Below are positions 57,401 through 64,000 of a stretch of DNA of 64,000 bases, piece by piece. The DNA is from Siphonodentalium dalli (Eukaryota > Mollusca > Scaphopoda > Gadilida > Siphonodentaliidae). The notes beneath the pieces are model-generated. The model saw only the letters and a list, made by a program, of their open reading frames with translations. It had not been told where the DNA came from and made no database searches. The DNA is taken from contig CP136068.1 in NCBI GenBank assembly GCA_032622095.1, positions 7,541,314-7,605,313 on the forward strand, written 5' to 3'. Numbering within the stretch: the stretch's first letter is position 1; each line of letters begins with the position of its first letter. The translations under genes were made by a program, and so were the position numbers.

Positions 57401-59815
57401 CACTAGGCTTATTTTGTATGTAAATAGTCCCATATTGTTCTGTTTTAAACAGCCTGTTCTCCCTAAAATCCGCACATTACCTGCTTATAATAAAGCTTTT
57501 TAGGTATATAATCTGCTTAGAATCGCCTCATATTAAGTCGGTAATGTGCTGAAAATTAGAACATTTTAGTCATAATATCGACTCATAATGAGGCTATTCT
57601 AAGCAGATTATATGTGGACAATGAAACAAATAAGCGAACCCATGGCTTTTCAGGTGTACGCTCTTTAATATGTGTTTTCACTGTGGCCCGCGCCATAATA
57701 CGAAATCACGGCTATGACTCCAGTATATGCTTATTTGAGAATCAAATAATCACAATACGTAACTATTTCACATTATAGGTCGATTATGTGCGTATTTATG
57801 GGAGGATATGTTAGTTTTAAAAACCGTGTATTATGTCAATATAGAGCTTATATATATTGCGATTAAATAAGCCAACATTAGCTTATATGAATAAAATTAA
57901 GTGCTTATTTTCAAGAAAATAGCCTGACCTCTGCATGGTAAATGTTGAGTTGTTTAATCGTCTTGTTTTCCAGCCTAGCTGTTCTCGTGAAAATAAGCAC
58001 AACACGGGCCAATATCATATTGGTATGTGCTTATTTTCACGAGACCAAGCACAACACGGGCCAATATCATATTGGTATGTGCTTATTTTCACGAGACCAG
58101 GCTGACATCTGCATGGTAAGTCTTGGGTTGGTTTATTTGTGATATTTTCAACACGAATTGCTAAAATAAGCATAAGGCGGGCTTATCGCATATTGAAATA
58201 TCCCAAGCATATATTTAGTGTTCAATTAATGACAATATGCAGTCTGTTCTCGTAAAAATAAGCTCATAACGGGCTTATTTTAATGAGCGAAATAAGCTCA
58301 TACTTACATCATTAACCTCAATATACCTGAACTTTTTATATATTGACCTAAACACGGTTTTTAAAACAGTCAAATGTTGGACTATTTTTACACGGAATAA
58401 GCCTATCTTTGGTATTATTTAATCTACTTTTTTTTCTTCGCAACACATCCTCATGTAATTAGGTTCATATTGGACCTAAATATTCACACTGTTCATATGG
58501 ACTTATTTGATTCTAAAATAAGCCCACGGTGAGGTTATCTCTATCATTCCTTTGAATGGCGCGGGCCACAGTTAACACACATTATAAGGAGCGTGAATCT
58601 AGTAGGTCGTGTCGATGAAAAAAAGGTAGATTAAATAATGCCAATATGGGCTTATTTCGTATGAAAATAATCCCATATTGGATTGTTTTAAAAAAAACCC
58701 GTTTTAGGTCCATATAGAACGTATATTGCGGTTAAATAATGCCAAAAGGAGCTTATTTCGCTCAGCAAAAAAATCCCGTTATGAGCTGATAGCTACATGG
58801 TAAGTCTTGATTTGGTTTATTTGTGTTGTTTTGCACAACACGAATTGCAAAAATAAGCACAAAACAGGCTTCTCGCATATTGAAATATCCCATATAGGGC
58901 TGTTTTAATAACTATAGTTTAAGCACATATAGAGCGTATAGTGTTTTCGAATAATGTCAATATGCAGTGATACTGTCCCCATGTATATGGTGCACATACC
59001 CAAATATACCGTGGTATCTACAAAAGTATACCCTCATACCCACATCTATAAGCGTTTTGTGTCCATATATAGCGTATATTGCGGTTAAATAATGCCAATA
59101 TAAGCTTATTTCGCTCAAAATGTGCTTATTTTCACAAGAACAATCTGTATGGTAAGTCTTGAGATGGTTGATTCGTGTTTGTTTTCCACTCTATTGTCAT
59201 GAAACTAAACACAATATGGGCTTATCTCATATTCAAATATCCAATATACACAAAAAAGGGCTGTTTTAATAGCCAGCGTTTAGGCCCACATGGAGCGTTT
59301 TTGAGTTTTCAAATGATGTCAATTTGTAGCCTGTTCTCGTTAAAATAAACACATAACGGGGCTTATTTTAATGAGCGAAATAAACTAATATAGTCGTATT
59401 ATTTAACCTAATATACATGCACGCTATATATATGGACCTATTAAACGCGGTTTTTAAAACAGTCCAATATCTAATTTTTTTAATAGCAGCATATCCTCGG
59501 GTAAATACATGTAGGTTCATATTGGACCTAAGTATTCACATAGGTTAATTTTTGGACTTGATTCTGTAGTAAGCACACAGTGAGCTTATAGCCATTATTC
59601 CGTTGAATGGCGAGGGCCGCATAGAAAACACATTATAAAGAGCTTGAATCTGGTAGGTCGTGTCGATGAAAAAAGCTAGATTAAATAATACTAATATGGG
59701 CTTATTTTGCGTTATTTATAGGTCCATATATAAACCGTATATTGCGGTTAAATAACGCCCAAAGAAGCTTATTTCGCTCATTAAAACAAGCCCGATATGA
59801 GCTTGTTTTCACGAG
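57400..59815. repeat. AATAAGC-rich fold-back repeats, right block
   Basis: The CACATTACCTGCTTA segment (57465-57815) is followed by several copies of the fold-back units also seen at 51.2-52.0 kb: GAGCGAAATAAGCTC at 58284, TTTTTAAAACAGTC at 58358 and 59451, GTCGATGAAAAAA at 58610 and 59661. A perfect direct repeat around CAACACGGGCCAATATCATA occurs at 57990 and 58052. No gene. Confidence 0.72.
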
Positions 59816-59849
59816 AGGCTGAAATGTGCATGTGCATACAACTATTTGA

Positions 59850-60180
59850 ATCTAATCTGGATTCATGGAGCAGGTCGCTGTCACAATGTCAACAATTAGT
59901 CACATCCATGTCCCCAAGTCACGGTATTAATGACTTCTTCGATAACTCAATACAGAAACAAATATTTAATGATAATATTCGCACCAAACTTCTCAAAAAT
60001 AGCAATCGACGTGATCATCCCAGGAACAAACTTAGAACGTATAGAACATTCAAAACGATGACTTCTTTGGAAAAATATATCAACGTCATTTCCGTCCCAA
60101 AATAGCGTGAATCCCTGACAAAATTAAGAATAAGTTGCCACACCTTGGGCATCGAACGCGGACGCTACTTCGATTTCTAC
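59850..60180 (+). pseudogene. LINE C-terminal fragment with in-frame stop
   Basis: The plus-strand reading FNDNIRTKLLKNSN ... NKLRTYRTFKTMTSLEKYIN ... VPK, then TAG, then RESLTKLRISCHTLGIERGRY, matches the tail region of the other LINE remnants in the window (KLRTHRV...LRISNHNLEIEKGRH). The nonsense codon and lack of a downstream Cys/His cluster show a dead fragment. It abuts the left end of the Crypton-like element, which may have inserted into it. Confidence 0.68.
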
Positions 60181-60205
60181 GGCGGCCTGGAACCGCCACC
60201 CCCTC

Positions 60206-60291
60206 TTCAGTTAGTATCCTGATATATCAGGTTACGTATCCTGATATATCAGGTTAGTATCCTGATATATCAGGTTATTATCCTGATATAT
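60206..60291. repeat. Left terminal array of 14-bp palindromes (putative recombination sites)
   Basis: Three perfect palindromes CCTGATATATCAGG at 60218-60231, 60240-60253 and 60261-60274 are followed by a partial one from 60282 and preceded by a half-site CTTCAG. The start-to-start spacing is 21-22 bp, with 7-8-bp spacers TTACGTAT and TTAGTAT. Inverted arms around a short spacer are the general form of tyrosine-recombinase sites. An identical palindrome is at the right end, 63983-63996. Confidence 0.8.
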
Positions 60292-60292
60292 A

Positions 60293-60451
60293 TATAGAAC
60301 CACATTCGTGTTTGAGTGGGTTAATCATTACTGGACGAGATCGGGTCGCGGAAGGACACCACGAGTGCCGGTACGGCACGAGTGGTGTCCTTCCGCGACC
60401 CGATCGAGTCCAGTAATGATTAACCCACTCAAACACGAATGTGGTTCTATA
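60293..60451. repeat. Large perfect-looking hairpin (159 bp)
   Basis: Arms of about 75 bp, from TATAGAACCACATTCG to its complement at 60436-60451, meet at GTGCCGGTACGGCAC. The arms include TTAATCATTACTGGACGAG and TCGGGTCGCGGAAGGACACC. It interrupts the left terminal repeat of the Crypton-like element: outside it lies CCTGATATA and inside it TTTATTACATATGC, which are adjacent at the right end. Confidence 0.85.
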
Positions 60452-61691
60452 TTTATTACATATGCCCATATTGTATAATTTTATCGCAGATTGTTTCATT
60501 TGTGTGGTTAAATAGACATTTTAATCTGCGCAACAGGCGAAAGCATAATATTTTGCCGTTCTCAGTAAGGAACCAGTCTACAATTTGACCCAGTTTTATC
60601 AACGTGTCGCCGAAGCGGTGCTAAAGTTTTGTAACTTCGCCGCATTAAAATACTAATTAATGCTGATATAAAGGATGTTTTCCATGTATGAGATATTCGC
60701 TAGGTTTTACTGTGCAATGTTGAAGGATTAAGAGTTAACATATAATGGTGTTCATTCATGGAATTTAAAATTCAGTCTTTGAATCGAACTTTAATCGAAT
60801 TGGCTTTTCGGAAGTTTTCCTGAAAATTACAAGAAACCGAAAGAAGGAAGTAAATAAATTATCAAAACATTACTCTACTCTCGAGACAAAATATTTGAGA
60901 TGGGATCAGATAATGGACTTCCCGACTATTTGGTAAGTTTTACAACCCATATTGATATTAATCAGTTACAATCTAAACCAGATTTCAATACTTTATTTGT
61001 TAAACTGTCTTAATTGAAAATTCAAAATATGTAATAAAAAGTAGTTTCTTACAAAACATGGTTAAATTCATTCAGTAATTCGAATATAATATAGGCCTAG
61101 TTAAAGTGGAGAGAGTTGACATTATAAAAATGATGACTTGGCTTGAGGTGGACATTGCAGATTGTCTCGCTGGGGAAAACAATGTCTCCTGACTCGTACC
61201 GAGGCAATAGCCGAGAGAGACTTTGGTTCCAGAGGGAGGCAATGTCCACCGAGAGCCAGATCATCATTCTTTTTATTATACTTAATTTATACCGAATAGT
61301 ATTATACTGTTAGAAGTGAAAGAGTAGTCTGCGAAACTTGTACAATGACACCCTATGAGAAATCTCGATAGTGTTTTATAATGATATAAATAAATTAAGA
61401 ATATTTTTTTATTACCCGAAGGTAGTCGATCGCATGTGAATTGTCAAAATATTACGTCACACTTCCTGCCAAACGATTTCCAAAATGGCTCTTGTCAACA
61501 AATGTTTCGCAGATATTTCGGACACCGATACACAAATTAATACATGTACAGGATAATGACAGTAAAACCACCAGAAAGTGCATTCGCCATGCGGAAAATG
61601 TGTTCGGCCATGGCACTGAAAGGGTTAATTCAGGAAAAATATTATATTGAAGTCAACTAGTTACTAGTATAGTCCCAAGAAATTTGGTATG
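60452..61691. other. 3' non-coding part of the Crypton-like element
   Basis: AT-rich sequence without a gene. An imperfect hairpin of about 155 bp lies at 61120-61275, with arms containing ATGATGACTTGGCT...GGTGGACATTGC and the complement GCAATGTCCACC...AGCCAGATCATCAT. Confidence 0.5.
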
Positions 61692-63458
61692 TCATTCTGA
61701 ATCAGTATCGTTGATATTAGCAATGCGTCTATATTTTCTGGCTGGTTCCATATTTTCCTGCTGTGAACTTGAAACCATGTGAATATTAATTTTGAAGGTC
61801 CCGCCAGTTATAGTAGCATTTGAAAACATTCCTTGTAGAGCTTTCTCTTGGGCATTTTTATTTGTCGGTGCATGATTGTCTAATCTGTTTGTCACGCTCT
61901 GACTGCAACTGCGATTTACATGTAATTGGTTACTGATACATTCACTTTCTGCAGTTTTTGTGCTTTCAATTGCTCTCATTCTTGAGGTCGCAATATTGTC
62001 ACATGCCCTCGGCAAACATAGTTGGCGTTTCTTTGAGGAGGGCTGTAATATGTTGCACATTTCCTCTTGTTGGTCAATAGATGCAACCGCATAGTTGTTT
62101 AGGCTGTTAATATTTTTATGACCGGATAGTTGTGTAATCATCTGCGGATTAACGCCTGCATGTAACAATCTTGTACACATTGATTTTCGTAGAGAGTGAT
62201 TGGTAATCTTTCCTTCGATTCCAGCTTTCTTCGCCATGTCTTTGAGAATAGTATTGATTTTATTCACTCCAATTGGCTGATTTTTGTACCACAGAGATTT
62301 TTCTGACAGTTTATAATTTTGATTTGTGGCAATATAAAATGGCGATTCTTTAGTCATTGTTGAAGATGGTCTGTTTTTCGAATAAAGTTTATAAGCTTCA
62401 ATAGGACATCGCGATGGATCAGATACATTTGAGAAGATTTTGGGGTTAAATGGTCGTATGTGGCCACCAGCACTACCATCACGAGTCTTCGTGAGTCTTT
62501 CGTTAAATTCCAGGTATTCGCTGCCGTCACTGGTCTTCTTTAATTCAAGGTCTCCCCACTTTAATTGTTTGTTTTCGTGCGAACCACGAAACCCGAGCAG
62601 TTTGGTATTATTGAACCAGACTAAACGCATTAATGCATCTGGATTGTGTTGTCCAACTTGACCGGTCTCCCACAACTTTTCTTCGTCACTTTCTGTGAGG
62701 ACATCTGCCTTTTGCGGCTTATTCCCCTTTCCTTTCCCTTTTAATTCTTTCCGTTTTGACTGTAGCACTTTCCTACTTGTCATGAATTTGTCTGATGTCA
62801 CTATATTTTCACCGTAATGTACTTCACGTAAATATCGCTCTATTCCTCGGTGGTAGCTCGTTATTGTATCCGGTTCATACTCGGTTGAATCTGGCTTTCT
62901 TAAGCTGACCAAAAATGATCCGATTTGCACATCCAGTTCCTCTGGTGGAATCATTTCAATCTTGCGAAACTCATTCTGTTTATTCAGCCACAACTGAAAT
63001 CGGTTAATTGAAGACTCAGTCTTTTTTATGGTGTTGGGATTCATGTTACTTTTGATATACCGATCTAGCTCTACTCGAGACTCTAGAGCTGTGTCATTCA
63101 ATTGCTGAGTTTGATGATTTGAAACATTGATGGGTGTCATGGAATTATAATTAGTAGGACAACTCGGACTAGCATCAGAACTTTCAGAAGCAGAACAATC
63201 TTGAGATGAATGAGATCTACTAGACCTCTTATTGTTAATATATGTTCTCAAGTCACGAATATTTGCAGTGACAGGACTTTGATCAGACACAGTGACAGTC
63301 TGAGTCTCATTCTCAACCATTGTCATTGACTCTTCAATTGCACTAATGTCAAAACTGTCATCAAATACATCATCATCATCATCATAATTTGCTGCTTCCC
63401 ATAGATCAGGAGGTGTTGACATTACCCCGAATTCACCCCATTCATTATCAACAGACAT
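61692..63458 (-). CDS. Crypton-type tyrosine recombinase
   Basis: DNA strand-exchange enzyme of the tyrosine-recombinase (phage-integrase-like) fold, here 588 aa from the first ATG. The N-terminal 130 residues are acidic and serine-rich with no fold visible. A helical SAM-like DNA-binding core follows (about 135-230, NPNTIKKTESSINRFQLWLN), then a Lys/Gly linker (KELKGKGKGNKPQK). The catalytic domain has Arg291 in LLGFRGSHENKQLKW, His421-x-x-Arg424 in NHSLRKSMCTRLLHAG, His447 in LSGHKN and nucleophile Tyr456 in NNYAVAS, the complete set. The tail contains SNATITGGTFKINIH, a short strand motif also found in Crypton/KIAA1958-like proteins. The longer frame begins at GTG directly after an AG acceptor (ATTATTTCAG), so a 5' exon is possible. 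No stop or frameshift interrupts it. Confidence 0.87.
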   Translation of the reverse strand: MSVDNEWGEFGVMSTPPDLWEAANYDDDDDVFDDSFDISAIEESMTMVENETQTVTVSDQSPVTANIRDLRTYINNKRSSRSHSSQDCSASESSDASPSCPTNYNSMTPINVSNHQTQQLNDTALESRVELDRYIKSNMNPNTIKKTESSINRFQLWLNKQNEFRKIEMIPPEELDVQIGSFLVSLRKPDSTEYEPDTITSYHRGIERYLREVHYGENIVTSDKFMTSRKVLQSKRKELKGKGKGNKPQKADVLTESDEEKLWETGQVGQHNPDALMRLVWFNNTKLLGFRGSHENKQLKWGDLELKKTSDGSEYLEFNERLTKTRDGSAGGHIRPFNPKIFSNVSDPSRCPIEAYKLYSKNRPSSTMTKESPFYIATNQNYKLSEKSLWYKNQPIGVNKINTILKDMAKKAGIEGKITNHSLRKSMCTRLLHAGVNPQMITQLSGHKNINSLNNYAVASIDQQEEMCNILQPSSKKRQLCLPRACDNIATSRMRAIESTKTAESECISNQLHVNRSCSQSVTNRLDNHAPTNKNAQEKALQGMFSNATITGGTFKINIHMVSSSQQENMEPARKYRRIANINDTDSE

Positions 63459-63954
63459 TTTAATCAATTTTCGGTGTTCTTCGTTCACTGAAATAATTGT
63501 TGTTATGACGGAGATTTTATTATTTACATCGAAACCAAGAAGTAGCTTGCAGACGACTTCTAAAACATGACGTCGATGTGCATCAGTTTTATCGTTTTTT
63601 TTATATATATTTAAAATAAATAGTCTCCAAGGCTATGTTGTTATATTCGTGGGACTTATTGGGCATCTTTTAATTTTTTTAAAGTTTTAAAATTAGCTTT
63701 AATGATTTGATTTTAGTCGTTCAAATAAGCCGCGGTCTCATTCGATTGGTTCAGTATTAAAAATAACTGGGTTTTTCCTGTTCATTGATAAAAATAACCT
63801 AGCGATCTGATTGGCTCTTTGCATTCGGAGTTGTAAAAGTAGGGAACAAGTCAACGTCATGAATGAAATAGTCCGTGATCCGTATTTCACTAGAGCAATC
63901 CTGCACAATTATGTAACGGCCAGAAAAGCTGTGGAATCGGGGGAAATGATTAAA
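63459..63954 (-). promoter_or_regulatory. Upstream region of the recombinase gene
   Basis: Contains the splice-acceptor-like ATTATTTCAG at about 63488-63497 just before the frame, a TATATATAAA stretch near 63601-63612 and an ATF/CRE-like GACGTCAT at about 63569. CCAAT words lie near 63744, 63811 and the complement ATTGG. These fit a promoter plus a leader intron but are short motifs and not proof. Confidence 0.35.
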
Positions 63955-64000
63955 TGCATATGTAATAAATCAGGTTACGTATCCTGATATATCAGGCTAC
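63955..64000. repeat. Right terminal repeat of the Crypton-like element (incomplete)
   Basis: GCATATGTAATAAAT is the exact complement of ATTTATTACATATGC at 60450-60464. It is followed by a half-site ATCAGG, the spacer TTACGTAT and the palindrome CCTGATATATCAGG at 63983-63996. The array is cut by the window edge. Confidence 0.82.

Larger units (their letters stand above)
60206..64000 (-). mobile_element. Crypton-like tyrosine-recombinase element (right end truncated by window)
   Basis: The element holds one large recombinase gene between terminal sequences. The right end read inward from the edge gives CCTGATATATCAGG, a spacer ATACGTAA, CCTGA and TTTATTACATATGC. The left end gives the same palindromes, CCTGATATA, the 159-bp hairpin, then TTTATTACATATGC. 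Terminal palindrome arrays and an inverted 15-mer are thus shared. The true right boundary is outside the window. Classical Cryptons lack long inverted repeats, so this arrangement is unusual. Confidence 0.65.

Noticed and set aside
60206-60291. Palindrome array considered as CRISPR-like repeats
   Set aside because: Spacers are 7-8 bp and nearly identical; terminal repeats of a recombinase element fit better.
61692-63458. Recombinase as a domesticated host gene
   Set aside because: Terminal palindrome arrays and an inverted 15-mer surround it, and the catalytic residues are complete, so a mobile element is the simpler reading.
1-64000. tRNA and rRNA genes
   Set aside because: No cloverleaf with intact A and B boxes or conserved rRNA blocks was noticed by eye; a tRNAscan-SE and Infernal run would be decisive.

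Overview
This is an AT-rich animal genomic window, very probably from a marine invertebrate. The evidence is single-domain immunoglobulin (Ig) exons with GT-AG junctions, several LINE-type retrotransposons, hAT, piggyBac-like and Crypton-type DNA elements, and long satellite-like arrays. No prokaryotic operon, rRNA, tRNA or CRISPR structure was seen. The species cannot be fixed from sequence alone; a lophotrochozoan or similar invertebrate is a guess.

Left part (about 0.7-17 kb, minus strand): one or more Ig-superfamily genes. Five exons each encode one Ig-like domain and are symmetric phase 1-1, so they can be skipped or duplicated without breaking the frame. Two further copies of the upstream exon come from a tandem duplication of about 454-459 bp; one lacks a usable donor and one carries a frameshift. 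Introns hold a hAT-like non-autonomous element with a near-perfect 8-bp target duplication, a 5'-truncated LINE, and members of a dispersed family rich in TTGGAAATTTCCAA-type motifs.

Middle part (17-47.7 kb): transposon territory. It holds a 5'-truncated CR1/L2-like LINE with a pentanucleotide tail, a hAT element with a broken BED zinc finger and a perfect 8-bp target duplication, and palindromic MITEs. It also holds a nearly complete endonuclease/reverse-transcriptase LINE (26.1-29.8 kb) with a degenerate 2A-like motif, a piggyBac-like element between TTAA sites, and a 1,200-bp inverted-repeat element flanked by AATTTG. Two related fold-back elements (24.5 kb and 47.1 kb) differ mainly by A-to-G changes on one strand.

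Right part (47.7-59.8 kb): tandem and inverted repeats. There is a 355-365/184-bp higher-order satellite, followed by a composite locus. In that locus arrays of about 174-bp units lie in opposite orientations inside a 3.9-kb inverted-repeat structure, itself embedded in AATAAGC-rich fold-back repeats.

Right end (60.2-64 kb): an intact-looking tyrosine-recombinase gene of Crypton type with the full catalytic set R, H-x-x-R, H, Y. It lies between terminal sequences built from 14-bp palindromes (CCTGATATATCAGG) at 21-22-bp spacing, plus a shared inverted 15-mer. This resembles a mobile element carrying its own recombination sites and is the most interesting candidate in the window. The element runs off the right edge.
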